From: Pseudomonas fluorescens | GTDB taxonomy: Bacteria > Pseudomonadota > Gammaproteobacteria > Pseudomonadales > Pseudomonadaceae | NCBI RefSeq assembly: GCF_000967965.1 | Contig: NZ_LACC01000031.1 | Coordinates: 1 to 64,000 of the forward strand | Direction: 5' to 3' | Length of the DNA stretch: 64,000 nt | Part shown: positions 9,608 to 19,047 of the stretch, in pieces | Layout: each line of letters begins with the position of its first letter | How positions within the stretch are numbered: the first letter of the stretch is position 1 | Made by a program: the position numbers and the translations under genes | Notes under the pieces: generated by a model | Told to the model about the DNA's origin: nothing | What the model saw: the letters and a program-made list of their open reading frames with translations, nothing else | Database searches by the model: none

Positions 9608-10465
9608 ATGTATAACTGGATCGACGCCCTCGCCGACTTGCAAAACCGGGGTGAGCCCTGCGTGCTGGTCACCATCATCGAAGAGCTCGGCTCGACGCCG
9701 CGCAACGCTGGCTCGAAGATGGTCATCAGCGCGAACCAGAGCTTCGACACCATCGGTGGCGGGCACCTGGAATACAAGGCCATGAAGATCGCCCGCGAGA
9801 TGCTCGCCAGCGGCAAGCAGGACACCCATCTGGAGCGCTTCAGCCTCGGTGCCAGCCTCGGCCAGTGCTGCGGTGGTGCAACTGTTTTGCTGTTCGAACC
9901 GATGGGCCAGGTTCAAGCGCAGATCGCCGTGTTCGGTGCCGGCCACGTCGGCCGCGCTTTGGTGCCGCTGCTGGCCAGCCTGCCCTGCAGGGTGCGCTGG
10001 ATCGATTCGCGGGAAGATGAATTCCCCGAGCAGATCCCCCATGGCGTGCGCAAGATCGTCAGCGAAGAACCGGTGGATGAAATCGATGATCTGCCGGCCG
10101 GCAGCTATTGCATCGTGATGACCCACAACCATCAACTCGACCTCGAACTGACCGCAGCGATCCTCAAGCGCAACGACTTCGCCTACTTCGGCCTGATCGG
10201 TTCGAAGACCAAACGGGTGAAGTTCGAACATCGCCTGCGCGACCGCGGTTTCGACCACAGCGTCGTGCAACGCATGCGCTGCCCGATGGGCATCGGCGAA
10301 GTCAAAGGCAAGTTGCCTGTGGAAATCGCCATCTCCATCGCCGGCGAAATCATCGCCACCTACAACGCAAACTTCGGCCAGCAGACGTCCAGCGCCGAGC
10401 CTATTGCCAAACTGCTGCCCGCCTCACGCCGCAGCCACGCTTCGAAGCAAGCCGCCTCGAACTGA
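9608..10465 (+). CDS. xdhC: Xanthine dehydrogenase accessory protein XdhC
   Basis: 285 residues. XdhC binds molybdenum cofactor, promotes its sulfuration and inserts it into XdhB. The N-terminal XdhC/CoxI domain has EELGSTPRNAGSKM and GGGHLEYKA, and GQCCGG lies near residue 85. A Rossmann-like C-terminal domain opens with IAVFGAGHVGRALVPLL (about 107-123). An alternative start 18 codons upstream would lie in the REPIN. The ATG at 9608, preceded by TTGAGG, matches the family start (MYNWIDAL). guaD begins 23 bases after the stop. Confidence 0.95.
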   Translation: MYNWIDALADLQNRGEPCVLVTIIEELGSTPRNAGSKMVISANQSFDTIGGGHLEYKAMKIAREMLASGKQDTHLERFSLGASLGQCCGGATVLLFEPMGQVQAQIAVFGAGHVGRALVPLLASLPCRVRWIDSREDEFPEQIPHGVRKIVSEEPVDEIDDLPAGSYCIVMTHNHQLDLELTAAILKRNDFAYFGLIGSKTKRVKFEHRLRDRGFDHSVVQRMRCPMGIGEVKGKLPVEIAISIAGEIIATYNANFGQQTSSAEPIAKLLPASRRSHASKQAASN

Positions 10466-10488
10466 CAAGCCTGACATTGAGAACTCAC

Positions 10489-11793
10489 ATGCCTTTGACT
10501 CGCAAAGCTTACCGCGCCGCCATCCTGCACAGCATCGCCGACCCAGCCGTCGTGGGCATCGAAGCCTCCTACGAGTATTTCGAAGACGGCTTGCTGGTTG
10601 TGGATAACGGCCAGATCAGCGCCCTGGGCCACGCCAGCGAACTGCTGCCGACCCTGCCGGCTGATGTCGAAATCACCCACTACCAGGACGCGCTGATCAC
10701 CCCCGGTTTCATCGACACCCACATCCACCTGCCGCAAACCGGCATGGTCGGCGCCTATGGCGAGCAGTTGCTGGACTGGCTCAACACCTACACCTTCCCG
10801 TGCGAAAGCCAGTTCGCCGACAAGGCCCACGCCGACCAGGTCGCGGATATTTTCATCAAGGAACTGCTGCGCAACGGCACCACCACTGCGCTGGTATTCG
10901 GCAGCGTGCACCCGCAATCGGTGAACTCGTTCTTCGAAGCCGCCGAGCAGCTCGACCTTCGGATGATCGCCGGCAAGGTGATGATGGACCGCAACGCCCC
11001 GGACTACCTGACCGACACCGCCGAATCCAGCTACGTCGAAAGCAAGGCGCTGATCGAGCGCTGGCACGGCAAGGGTCGCCTGCACTACGCGGTCACCCCA
11101 CGCTTCGCACCGACCAGCACCCCGGAACAGCTGACCCTGGCTGGCCAGTTGCTGACCGAATACCCGGATCTGTACATGCAGACCCACATCAGCGAAAACC
11201 TCAAGGAAATCGAGTGGGTCAAGGAGCTGTTCCCGGAGCGCAAGGGCTACCTGGACGTCTACGATCACTACCAGTTGCTCGGCGAGCGCTCGGTGTTCGC
11301 CCACGGTGTGCACCTGTGCGATGACGAGTGCGCGCGTCTGGCAGAAACCGGTTCGGCCATCTCCTTCTGCCCGACTTCGAACTTCTTCCTCGGCAGCGGC
11401 CTGTTCAACCTGCCGATGGCCGAGAAGCACAAGCTCAATGTCGGCATCGGCACCGATGTGGGCGGCGGCACCAGTTTCTCGCTGCTGCAAACCCTCAACG
11501 AAGCTTACAAGGTCATGCAACTGCAAGGTGCGCGCCTGAGCCCGTTCAAGTCGCTGTACCTGGCCACCCTCGGCGGCGCCCGCGCACTGCGCCTGGAGGA
11601 CAAGATCGGCACCCTGCAACCGGGCACCGACGCCGACTTCCTGGTGCTGGACTACAACGCCACGCCGCTGCTGGGCTATCGCCTGAAGCAGGCCAACAAC
11701 ATCGCCGAGACGTTGTTTGTATTGATGACCCTGGGAGATGACCGGACTGTTCAGCAGACTTATGCGGCGGGGAATCTGGTGCATCAGCGCTAA
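10489..11793 (+). CDS. guaD: Guanine deaminase
   Basis: 434 residues. It hydrolyses guanine to xanthine and ammonia, feeding XdhAB. The protein is an amidohydrolase-superfamily TIM barrel. Metal ligands are visible in PGFIDTHIHLPQ (His78, His80), QTHISEN (His233, Glu236), the AHGVHL segment (His272) and GIGTDVGGGTSF (Asp323). The segment FCPTSNFFLGSGLFNL is characteristic of guanine deaminases. It is the last gene of the xdhABC-guaD run and is followed by a strong terminator. Its position turns the operon into a route from guanine to urate. Confidence 0.97.
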   Translation: MPLTRKAYRAAILHSIADPAVVGIEASYEYFEDGLLVVDNGQISALGHASELLPTLPADVEITHYQDALITPGFIDTHIHLPQTGMVGAYGEQLLDWLNTYTFPCESQFADKAHADQVADIFIKELLRNGTTTALVFGSVHPQSVNSFFEAAEQLDLRMIAGKVMMDRNAPDYLTDTAESSYVESKALIERWHGKGRLHYAVTPRFAPTSTPEQLTLAGQLLTEYPDLYMQTHISENLKEIEWVKELFPERKGYLDVYDHYQLLGERSVFAHGVHLCDDECARLAETGSAISFCPTSNFFLGSGLFNLPMAEKHKLNVGIGTDVGGGTSFSLLQTLNEAYKVMQLQGARLSPFKSLYLATLGGARALRLEDKIGTLQPGTDADFLVLDYNATPLLGYRLKQANNIAETLFVLMTLGDDRTVQQTYAAGNLVHQR

Positions 11794-11812
11794 GTTCTTT
11801 TGCGGGCATAAA

Positions 11813-11847
11813 AAATCCCCCGGCGCTTTTCAGCCCGGGGGATTTTT
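11813..11847. terminator. Bidirectional intrinsic terminator between guaD and gntR
   Basis: AAATCCCCCGG (11813-11823) pairs perfectly with CCGGGGGATTT (11835-11845). The A-tract and T-tract on either side make it work for both convergent genes. Confidence 0.92.
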
Positions 11848-11865
11848 GTTGCCTGTCAGATCGTC

Positions 11866-11929
11866 ATCGCGAGCAGGCTCACTCCTACATTTGAAATGTG
11901 ATCCCCTGTAGGAGCGAGCCTGCTCGCGA
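11866..11929. repeat. REPIN downstream of guaD
   Basis: Inverted pair of REP units (GCGAGCAGGCTCACTCCTAC, then GTAGGAGCGAGCCTGCTCGC) between convergent guaD and gntR. Confidence 0.88.
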
Positions 11930-11947
11930 AAGCAGCGACTCGGTCTA

Positions 11948-12712
11948 TCAGATTTTCGCCGGCGAACGCCCAGGCTTCTTGGTCTGCAACAAATGCGAGA
12001 ACACCGCATGCAGATCATCCGAAGCACTTTCCTCGTCGAGGTTGAGCTTGCTGTCGATGTGGTCCATGTGATGCATCATCAGGTTCACCGCCAGCTCAGC
12101 GTCGCGCTTCTCGATGGCGTCGATCAACTGGGTGTGCTCGTCGTAGGAGCAGTGGGAACGGTTGCCGCTTTCATACTGGGCGATGATCAGCGACGTCTGG
12201 GACACCAGGCTGCGCTGGAAACTGATCAGCGGCGCGTTTTTCGCCGCTTCGGCCAGCTTCAGGTGGAACTCACCCGACAGGCGGATGCCGGCACCACGAT
12301 CGCCACGGGAGAAGCTGTCGCGTTCGTCGTTGACCATCTGGCGCAATTCGGCAATCTGCTCGGCGGTCGCGTGCTGAACCGCCAGCTCGGTGATCGCTCG
12401 CTCCACCAGACGGCGGGCCATGAACACCTGGCGGGCTTCTTCGACGCTAGGGCTGGCGACCACGGCGCCGCGATTCGGACGCAGCAACACCACGCCTTCA
12501 TGGGCCAGGCGCGACAAGGCGCGGCGAATGATGGTGCGGCTGACCCCAAAAATTTCCCCCAGCGCTTCTTCGCTCAACTTGGTGCCGGGCGCCAGACGCT
12601 GCTCGAGGATGGCCTCGAAAATATGCGCGTAGACAATATCGTCCTGGGTACCGCTGCGGCCGGCTTTGCCTGCTCGCGGTTGTTTCTTTAGGGGTTGCAA
12701 CTGTTCGTTCAT
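11948..12712 (-). CDS. GntR-family (FCD-type) regulator next to guaD and permease
   Basis: 254 residues from the ATG at 12712. A longer reading frame continues upstream but lacks family similarity. The N-terminal tail is basic (KKQPRAGKAGRSG). The winged helix domain (about 28-95) includes LAPGTKLSEEALGEIFGVSRT and VLLRPNRGAVV, and the FCD effector domain spans about 105-230. It is convergent with guaD and divergent from the BenE-type permease. The palindrome TTGTACACAA at 12806-12815 in the divergent spacer has the shape bound by FCD regulators, so autoregulation and control of the permease are likely. A purine-related effector is inferred only from the neighbours. Confidence 0.88.
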   Translation of the reverse strand: MNEQLQPLKKQPRAGKAGRSGTQDDIVYAHIFEAILEQRLAPGTKLSEEALGEIFGVSRTIIRRALSRLAHEGVVLLRPNRGAVVASPSVEEARQVFMARRLVERAITELAVQHATAEQIAELRQMVNDERDSFSRGDRGAGIRLSGEFHLKLAEAAKNAPLISFQRSLVSQTSLIIAQYESGNRSHCSYDEHTQLIDAIEKRDAELAVNLMMHHMDHIDSKLNLDEESASDDLHAVFSHLLQTKKPGRSPAKI

Positions 12713-12804
12713 GGGCACTCGAGTCGGAAGAACTGCGGCGAATTGACCGCGACTGTAATACGGCACAGTGGGTCGCTGGCAAGTATCGCGTAAAAAACAC
12801 TGCA

Positions 12805-12816
12805 ATTGTACACAAT
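12805..12816. promoter_or_regulatory. Candidate GntR operator ATTGT-AC-ACAAT
   Basis: A 12-base inverted repeat with five-base arms and a two-base centre, the TTGT-NN-ACAA geometry typical of FadR/FCD GntR proteins. It is in the divergent promoter region of the adjacent gntR gene. Confidence 0.55.
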
Positions 12817-12925
12817 GGAAGGTGGCAACACGACTGTACGGCTGAATGTTGCCTCGGCTGTATCGCAACGCCTGATTACTTTTGAGTTTAGGCTTAAAAC
12901 ACAAAACTTTTGTCGAGAGACATTT

Positions 12926-13059
12926 TTGTGGCGAGGGAGCTTGCTCCCGCTCGACTGCGCAGCAGTCGTAAAATCAGCCGACGCATTCCATTGGACACAC
13001 TGCAGTGCCTTGATTGGGGCTGCTTCGCAGCCCAGCGGGAGCAAGCTCCCTCGCCACAC
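12926..13059. repeat. REPIN (type with GGCGAGGGAGCTTGCTCCCGC core)
   Basis: Left unit TGTGGCGAGGGAGCTTGCTC at 12928 and its inverted partner ending at 13059. Additional nested inverted repeats (CTGCGCAGCAG, GGCTGCTTCGCAGCC) lie inside. The core differs from that of the REPINs at 9506 and 11866, and it recurs at 22259 and 56379. Confidence 0.88.
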
Positions 13060-13123
13060 ATTTGGGTCAGCCACAAATACCTGCTGGATTCACTGCTTTT
13101 ATAGACAAGGAACAACACCCGTC

Positions 13124-14317
13124 ATGAACGACGCCACCCACACGCAAATCCGCCCGCTGGCCGACACCTCGCCCTCGGCCATCGTCGCCGGCTTCATCGC
13201 CATGATGACCGGCTACACCAGCTCCCTGGTGCTGATGTTCCAGGCCGGGCAAGCGGCCGGCCTGAGCAGCGGGCAGATTTCTTCGTGGATCTGGGCGATT
13301 TCCATCGGCATGGCGGTGTGCTCCATTGGCCTGTCCCTGCGCTATCGCACGCCGATCACCATCGCCTGGTCGACCCCCGGCGCCGCGCTGCTGATCACCA
13401 GCCTGGGTGGCGTGAGCTACGGCGAAGCCATTGGTGCCTACATCACCTGCGCGGTGCTGGTGACGATTTGCGGGCTGACCGGCAGCTTCGAACGACTGAT
13501 GAAAAAGATTCCGGCATCCCTGGCCGCCGCCCTGCTGGCGGGGATCCTGTTCAAGATCGGCAGCGAGATTTTCGTCGCGGCGCAACACCGCACCGCCCTG
13601 GTACTGGGGATGTTTGTCAGCTATTTGGTGGTCAAGCGCCTGTCGCCGCGCTACGCGGTGTTGGCAGCATTGCTGATCGGCACGGCATTATCAGGCTTCA
13701 TGGGGCTGCTGGACTTCAGCGGTTTCCACCTGGAAGTGGCCACGCCGGTCTGGACCACGCCGCACTTCTCCCTCGCCGCGACCATCAGCATCGGCATCCC
13801 GCTGTTTGTCGTCGCCATGACCTCACAAAACATGCCCGGCATCGCCGTATTGCGCGCCGATGGTTACACGGTGCCCGCCTCGCCGCTGATTACCACCACC
13901 GGCATCGCCAGTTTGCTGCTGGCACCGTTCGGTTCCCACGGGATCAACCTGGCGGCGATCAGCGCAGCGATCTGCACCGGGCCGCACGCCCATGAGGATC
14001 GCAACAAGCGCTACACCGCAGCGGTCTGGTGCGGGATTTTCTACGGGATCGCTGGTGTGTTCGGCGCGACGCTCGCGGCATTGTTTGCCGCGCTGCCCAA
14101 GGAACTGGTGCTGTCGATTGCGGCGCTGGCGCTGTTCGGCTCGATCATCAACGGTTTGAGCATCGCCATGAGCGAAGTGAAGGAACGTGAAGCGGCGCTG
14201 ATCACCTTCATGGTCACGGCATCGGGGCTGACGCTGTTTTCCATCGGTTCGGCGTTCTGGGGGATTGTCGCGGGGGTGGTGACGTTGGTGATTCTGAATT
14301 GGAGAAAGCAGCCATAA
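13124..14317 (+). CDS. BenE-family benzoate/H+ symporter-like permease
   Basis: 397 residues, about 11-12 hydrophobic helices, no signal peptide. The length and segments such as STPGAALLITS, the SQNMPGIAVLRADGY motif near residue 235 and SHGINLAAISAAICTG near 270 match the BenE family. The protein is an inner-membrane permease of the broader NAT/NCS2-like fold. BenE members transport benzoate, but here the neighbours are guaD, xdhABC and a GntR regulator rather than benzoate genes. A purine-related or other carboxylated substrate is therefore possible; this is inference from context. The ATG at 13124 begins a normal family N-terminus. Confidence 0.82.
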   Translation: MNDATHTQIRPLADTSPSAIVAGFIAMMTGYTSSLVLMFQAGQAAGLSSGQISSWIWAISIGMAVCSIGLSLRYRTPITIAWSTPGAALLITSLGGVSYGEAIGAYITCAVLVTICGLTGSFERLMKKIPASLAAALLAGILFKIGSEIFVAAQHRTALVLGMFVSYLVVKRLSPRYAVLAALLIGTALSGFMGLLDFSGFHLEVATPVWTTPHFSLAATISIGIPLFVVAMTSQNMPGIAVLRADGYTVPASPLITTTGIASLLLAPFGSHGINLAAISAAICTGPHAHEDRNKRYTAAVWCGIFYGIAGVFGATLAALFAALPKELVLSIAALALFGSIINGLSIAMSEVKEREAALITFMVTASGLTLFSIGSAFWGIVAGVVTLVILNWRKQP

Positions 14318-14375
14318 GCTGCAAGCTGCAAGCTGCAAGCGCATTTAACTTGCCGCTTGCAGCTTGAGGCTTACA
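14316..14375. repeat. Iterated AAGCTGC repeat with inverted partner
   Basis: Three tandem copies of AAGCTGC directly after the permease stop, followed by an inverted GCTTGCAGCTT at 14356-14366. It can form a stem between two convergent genes and probably acts as a transcription barrier. It is unrelated to the REPIN cores elsewhere in the window. Confidence 0.65.
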
Positions 14376-14382
14376 ACTGCCT

Positions 14383-14724
14383 TTAAGCCTGATTGATCGG
14401 CTTTTCCGGGTACCAGACGTCCAGCAGCGGGCTGACTTCAACGCTGGTCAACTCGGTGCGGCCTTTGAGCCAGGCTTCAACGGCAGCGCGCTGTTCAGCG
14501 CTGACCGAGCCACGCTTCTGCAGGCAAACCAGACCGTAGTCGTCGCCGCCAACATAGCCCAGACCGTTGGCTTCCATGGCTTCTTTGAGGAACGCGTCGA
14601 GGAAAGCATCAATGGCTTCATCAGCCAAATCTTCTTTGAAATCCAGGTTCAGCTCGAAACCCAGCTCTTGAAATTCATCGACGCACAGTTTTTTGCGCAG
14701 ACGCTGGGAACGGTTAGTCGCCAT
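14383..14724 (-). CDS. yggL: YggL-family 50S ribosome-binding protein
   Basis: 113 residues. The sequence begins with a basic stretch (RSQRLRKKL) followed by VDEFQELGFELNLDF and a compact a/b domain with the conserved GGDDYGLVCLQKRGSVS. This matches the DUF469/YggL family, small proteins reported to associate with the large ribosomal subunit. It stands alone between convergent and divergent neighbours. The function beyond ribosome association is not known. Confidence 0.85.
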   Translation of the reverse strand: MATNRSQRLRKKLCVDEFQELGFELNLDFKEDLADEAIDAFLDAFLKEAMEANGLGYVGGDDYGLVCLQKRGSVSAEQRAAVEAWLKGRTELTSVEVSPLLDVWYPEKPINQA

Positions 14725-14958
14725 TGGAACAATCCTCTTAAGTAATAACGGGCGGCACTTTAGCAGTTTAAGCCGCCGATTGCCTGACTCTCTGGGCCAC
14801 CACGCCTACCGTCGGTAAAAAAATAGCCGATCAGACAGCCCTCGAACGGCACAAGCCGTGACACCTTGGGGCATAATGCCGACACTTTCATGACCATTGA
14901 GGGAATTTATCTCCATGCCCTCTTTATATTTTCCCTCGGCTGTAGGGTTTTATTTCAG

Positions 14959-16419
14959 ATGATCAAATCTTTGCGTCCATTGCTGCTGGCCAGTTTTCTT
15001 CTTCCCCTGGCCTTCTCCGTTTCCGCCGCTCCAGTCAATACCGCGTTGTCGCCCAACGTTGAAAAAGCCTTGAAAGCCAGCAAGTTGCAGGACGACGCCC
15101 TGTCGCTGGTGATGATCCCGCTCACCGGCCCCGGCACCCCGACGGTGTTCAACGCCGACGTGTCGGTCAACCCGGCGTCGACCATGAAACTGGTCACCAC
15201 CTACGCGGCGCTGGAAATGCTCGGCCCGAACCACCAGTGGAAAACCGAGTTCTACACCGACGGCACCTTGAGTGGCGGCATTCTCAACGGCAACCTCTAC
15301 CTCAAGGGTGGCGGCGATCCGAAGCTGAACATGGAAAAACTCTGGCTGCTGATGCGCGACCTGCGCGCCAATGGCGTGACCCAGGTCACCGGCGACCTGG
15401 TGCTGGATAAAACCTTCTTCGTGCAACCGCAACTGCCGGAGTTCAATGACGACGGCAACGACGAGAACAAGCCGTTCCTGGTCAAGCCCGACTCGCTGCT
15501 GGTCAACCTCAAGGCGCTGCGCTTCGTCGCGCGCAATGACTCGGGCAAGGTGCTGGTCTCGGTGGAGCCGCCGATTGCGAGCATCCGCATCGACAACCAG
15601 GTCAAGGCCCTCAATTCCAAGCAATGCACCGGTGGCGTGCGCTACAACCCGGTTGCACAGGCTGACGGCAGCGTGACCGTGACGGTCGGCGGTCAGCTGG
15701 GTGAAGGCTGCAGCTCGCAGACTTACCTGTCGCTGCTCGACCACGCGACCTACACCGCCGGCGCCGTCCGTGCGATCTGGAAGGAACTGGGTGGCAGCAT
15801 TCAGGGCAAGGATGTGCTGGCGCCAACACCGAAAGACGCCAAGGTCCTGGCCCGGGCGTTCTCGCCGGACCTGGCGGAAATCATCCGCGACATCAACAAG
15901 TACAGTAACAACACCATGGCCCAGCAGTTGTTCCTGAGTCTCGGCCAACGCTTCCGTACCGATGCCGATGGTGACGACGCCAAGGCTGCCCAGCGTGTCG
16001 TGCGTCAGTGGCTGGCGAAAAAGGGCATCACCGCGCCGCACCTGGTGATGGAGAACGGCTCTGGCCTGTCCCGTGCCGAGCGCGTCAGCGCCCGTGAAAT
16101 GGCCTCGATGCTCGAAGCTGCGTGGCACAGCCCGTATTCCGCCGAGTACATCAGTTCGATGCCGATTGCCGGCACCGACGGCACTATGCGCAAACGCCTG
16201 AAGACCACTGCCATGCGCGGTGAAGCCCACGTCAAGACCGGCACCCTGAACACCGTGCGGGCGATTGCCGGTTTCAGTCGCGACGTCAACGGCAACACCT
16301 GGGCGGTGGTGGCGATCCTCAACGACAAGGCCCCATTCGGCGCCTCGTCGGTGCTCGATCAGGTGCTGCTGGACCTGTACCGCCAACCGAAACTGCCGCA
16401 GACGGCTTCGGTGTTGTAA
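14959..16419 (+). CDS. dacB: D-alanyl-D-alanine carboxypeptidase/endopeptidase (PBP4, DacB)
   Basis: 486 residues from the ATG that gives a clean signal peptide (MIKSLRPLLLASFLLPLAFSVSA, cleavage near residue 23). The enzyme trims and cuts peptidoglycan cross-links in the periplasm. All three peptidase S13 motifs are present: S74-T-M-K77 (nucleophile and base), S316-N-N318 and K426-T-G428. The insertion between the first and second motif (about 80-310) is the usual domain II/III of class C penicillin-binding proteins. The reading frame extends upstream, but those residues are not signal-like. It is convergent with the diguanylate cyclase, with a REPIN between. Confidence 0.96.
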   Translation: MIKSLRPLLLASFLLPLAFSVSAAPVNTALSPNVEKALKASKLQDDALSLVMIPLTGPGTPTVFNADVSVNPASTMKLVTTYAALEMLGPNHQWKTEFYTDGTLSGGILNGNLYLKGGGDPKLNMEKLWLLMRDLRANGVTQVTGDLVLDKTFFVQPQLPEFNDDGNDENKPFLVKPDSLLVNLKALRFVARNDSGKVLVSVEPPIASIRIDNQVKALNSKQCTGGVRYNPVAQADGSVTVTVGGQLGEGCSSQTYLSLLDHATYTAGAVRAIWKELGGSIQGKDVLAPTPKDAKVLARAFSPDLAEIIRDINKYSNNTMAQQLFLSLGQRFRTDADGDDAKAAQRVVRQWLAKKGITAPHLVMENGSGLSRAERVSAREMASMLEAAWHSPYSAEYISSMPIAGTDGTMRKRLKTTAMRGEAHVKTGTLNTVRAIAGFSRDVNGNTWAVVAILNDKAPFGASSVLDQVLLDLYRQPKLPQTASVL

Positions 16420-16448
16420 CCCGGACCCTGAGAACTACAGAGATCAAC

Positions 16449-16536
16449 TGTGGGAGCGAGCTTGCTCGCGAAAACGGAATGTCAGTTACATCAATGTTGA
16501 CTGTACTGACGCTTTCGCGAGCAAGCCCGCTCCCAC
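16449..16536. repeat. REPIN between dacB and cyclase gene
   Basis: Inverted REP pair: TGTGGGAGCGAGCTTGCTCG at 16449 and its complement ending at 16536. Confidence 0.88.
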
Positions 16537-16557
16537 ATTAATCGCGTACAACCCGGG

Positions 16558-18957
16558 TTAATTCATCTCCTCCTCAACCCGATCCCTTCCCGCCTGCTTC
16601 GCCGCATAGACCCCCGAATCCGCGCGCAACAGCAAGGCATCGGCGCCCTCCCCGACCCGCCAACTGGCAATCCCGAAACTGGCGGTGACCGTACCGACGC
16701 CTTCAATGGGTGAACAGCGCAGGCCTTGCCACAATTGCTGGGCCAACACATAGGCATGCTCGCCGCTGATATCCGGGCACAGCACCATGAACTCCTCTCC
16801 GCCCAAGCGGCAGAACACATCGGTGCGACGCAGCCGGTGGCCGATCCGCTGGCAGACGGCCTGCAACACCCGATCACCGATGGCATGGCCATGCAGGTCA
16901 TTGATGCGCTTGAAATGGTCGATATCGAGCATGATCACCGACAGATCCCCACCGCCGCGCTCCACCCGGGCCATTTCGATGGTCAGGCGTTCCTGGAAAT
17001 AACGGCGGTTGTGGATACCGGTCAGGGAATCGGTGACAGACAGCGCGCGCAATTCCTCCTCCACCCGCTTCATATCAGAAATGTCCGAGATGTAGCCGTG
17101 CCAGAGCACACCGCCACCAGGCAGTTCCTCCGGCGTGGCCTCGCCACGTACCCAACGCAGACCCCGTTGCGGCAATTGCACGCGGTATTCCTCGCGCCAC
17201 GGGCTGAGGGTGTCGGCCGAGGCGCGGATCGAGGCACGGACACGGGTGGTGTCCTGGGGGTGAATCCGGGTGAAGATCGCTTCGGCATTGTGCAGCAGCA
17301 CATCAGGTTCCAGCTCGTAGATCTCGCGAATGCCGTCGCTGGCATAGATCACGCTGAAACGCCCGTCGAACTCCATCTTGAACTGGTAAATGCCACCAGG
17401 CACATGGGCGCTGAGTTTCTTCAACAACAGGTCCCGCGCCGCGAGTGCCTCGTGGACCCGTTTGCGTTCGGTGATGTCGATGCACACCGCCAGGTGCCCT
17501 ACCCACAAGCCTTGCTCGTCAAGCACGGGCGTGGCGAGCATGTTGACCATCAAATGGCTGCCATCGCCACGCACCAGCGTCCACTCCCGCGCCTCGTGGT
17601 CGCCCTCCGAGTCGCCTTCGACCAGCATCGCCTGGCAGGTCGGCACCGGTTTGCCATAGCGTGCGCTCAACTCTGCCGAGCGAGCGACCAGCTCCCGGGG
17701 CAGGTGCAGGCTCTCCAGGGTCATGTGCCCCACCACCTCGGCGCTGGAATAGCCAAGCATCTGCTCGGCACCGGCGTTGAAGGTGCTGATGACGCCGCGC
17801 AGGTCGGTGGCGATGATCGCGACCTGGGTGGCGGCATTCAGCACGCCACGCAACTGGCCATGGGTACCCCGCAGTTCCTGCTCTCGATCGCGCAGCTCCT
17901 GGGTGCGTTGCTCCACCAGTTTCAACGCCCGCTGCCGCTGACTGACCAACACATACAGCAAGGCACTGAGCATCACGCTGAGCAACCCACCCAACACCAC
18001 CACACTGGTCACGGAGGAATGGTTGGCCTTCACGAACGCGTCGCTGGGCTGGATATCGACTTGATAGTCATGATCGGCCATGCGCAACAGGCGCGTGGCG
18101 GACAGCTCGCTGATGGCCGGTGGGTTGGGTGACTCGAACAGCACCTCGTGCTGGTCTTCGATCGACAAATCGAGGATGCGCACCGAGAGATAGTCATGGC
18201 CGGCGTCCGGCAGTCCGTCCGCCAGCAACTGGCGCATGCTGATCACGGCCATGACATAACCGTAGGGCTTCGCGGCTTTGTGGTCCTGACCGTTGCGCTG
18301 CGTGACCGGTGCGACCAGCAGCACGCCGCGCGCATAAGCCGGCTCGATACTCACCAGATGCATCGGTTGCGACACCGCCATGCCGCCATGCTGATCGGCC
18401 CGATCAAGCGTGGCACGTCGCAGTGGCTGGGCCAGCAAGTCGTAACCGAGGGGAGCGCCGAGTTTGCTTTGCGTCTGGCTATACAGAACCGCCACGTACT
18501 CATCTCGTTCGCCGGCCAGTTGCAATTGGCCGTCGGCGTTGAGTTCTCTCAGGGTGAAGCTGCTCAAGCCTTCGTCACGCACCCGACGCTCGAACGCCGC
18601 CCGCTCGTCACGAGTGACCCGCTGGGCATAGGAATACGCCTGGGTTCGCAGCAATAAAGGTTGGGTGTAGCCGTCGAACTCCGCTCGGGACACCGAATCG
18701 GAATTGGCGAAAAAGCGGCGCAGGCCGTCGAGGCGCTGCTCCTGATCTTCGAAACGCTCTTCGATACGGCTGTAACGTTCACTGGCCAGCAGTTGGAAAC
18801 GTTGCCGTAATTGATGGTGAAACAGATTCAGCGTCGACCACGCCAGCAACCCGGTGAGCACCCCGCCGACCAGCAATACCAGCAACGCGACCAACCAGGC
18901 CGACGCATCTTCGCTGATAAAACCCAGGATCTTGGGGCGCACGGCGTGCAACGACAT
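16558..18957 (-). CDS. Membrane diguanylate cyclase (CHASE-PAS-PAS-GGDEF)
   Basis: 799 residues. It makes cyclic di-GMP from two GTP. There are two membrane helices (about 20-42 and 325-345) with a periplasmic CHASE sensor between them. Two PAS domains follow (about 385-510, with a PAC-like end VCIDITERKR, and about 520-640, ending GYISDISDMKR). The C-terminal cyclase has DIDHFKRINDLHGHAIGD and active GGEEF near residue 720. The inhibitory I-site RxxD is intact five residues before it (RRTD-VFCRL-GGEEF), so product inhibition is expected. No EAL domain is present. A TTG three codons upstream is an alternative start. The sensed ligand is unknown. Confidence 0.93.
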   Translation of the reverse strand: MSLHAVRPKILGFISEDASAWLVALLVLLVGGVLTGLLAWSTLNLFHHQLRQRFQLLASERYSRIEERFEDQEQRLDGLRRFFANSDSVSRAEFDGYTQPLLLRTQAYSYAQRVTRDERAAFERRVRDEGLSSFTLRELNADGQLQLAGERDEYVAVLYSQTQSKLGAPLGYDLLAQPLRRATLDRADQHGGMAVSQPMHLVSIEPAYARGVLLVAPVTQRNGQDHKAAKPYGYVMAVISMRQLLADGLPDAGHDYLSVRILDLSIEDQHEVLFESPNPPAISELSATRLLRMADHDYQVDIQPSDAFVKANHSSVTSVVVLGGLLSVMLSALLYVLVSQRQRALKLVEQRTQELRDREQELRGTHGQLRGVLNAATQVAIIATDLRGVISTFNAGAEQMLGYSSAEVVGHMTLESLHLPRELVARSAELSARYGKPVPTCQAMLVEGDSEGDHEAREWTLVRGDGSHLMVNMLATPVLDEQGLWVGHLAVCIDITERKRVHEALAARDLLLKKLSAHVPGGIYQFKMEFDGRFSVIYASDGIREIYELEPDVLLHNAEAIFTRIHPQDTTRVRASIRASADTLSPWREEYRVQLPQRGLRWVRGEATPEELPGGGVLWHGYISDISDMKRVEEELRALSVTDSLTGIHNRRYFQERLTIEMARVERGGGDLSVIMLDIDHFKRINDLHGHAIGDRVLQAVCQRIGHRLRRTDVFCRLGGEEFMVLCPDISGEHAYVLAQQLWQGLRCSPIEGVGTVTASFGIASWRVGEGADALLLRADSGVYAAKQAGRDRVEEEMN

Positions 18958-19047
18958 AGAACGCAACTCAAAACGCCAGGTGCGGGAAAGCCCTTTGGCC
19001 TTGAGGTGTGTTATAGCTATTAGCCACTAATTTGACCAGCACTGATG

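Larger units (their letters stand above)
12713..13123. other. Divergent regulatory spacer, gntR / permease
   Basis: 411 bases without a gene. It holds the TTGTACACAA palindrome (12806-12815) about 95 bases upstream of gntR, and a large REPIN at 12926-13059 nearer the permease. An AAGGA at 13107-13111 may serve the permease start. Confidence 0.7.

Noticed and set aside
12806..13123. Longer N-terminus for the BenE-type permease
   Set aside because: The extension crosses the operator and the REPIN; the ATG at 13124 gives the family length.
13124..14317. Assignment as a uracil/xanthine NCS2 permease
   Set aside because: Sequence segments fit BenE better; a purine substrate is kept only as a context-based possibility.
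16558..18957. Bifunctional cyclase/phosphodiesterase
   Set aside because: No EAL or HD-GYP motif; the protein ends directly after the GGDEF domain.
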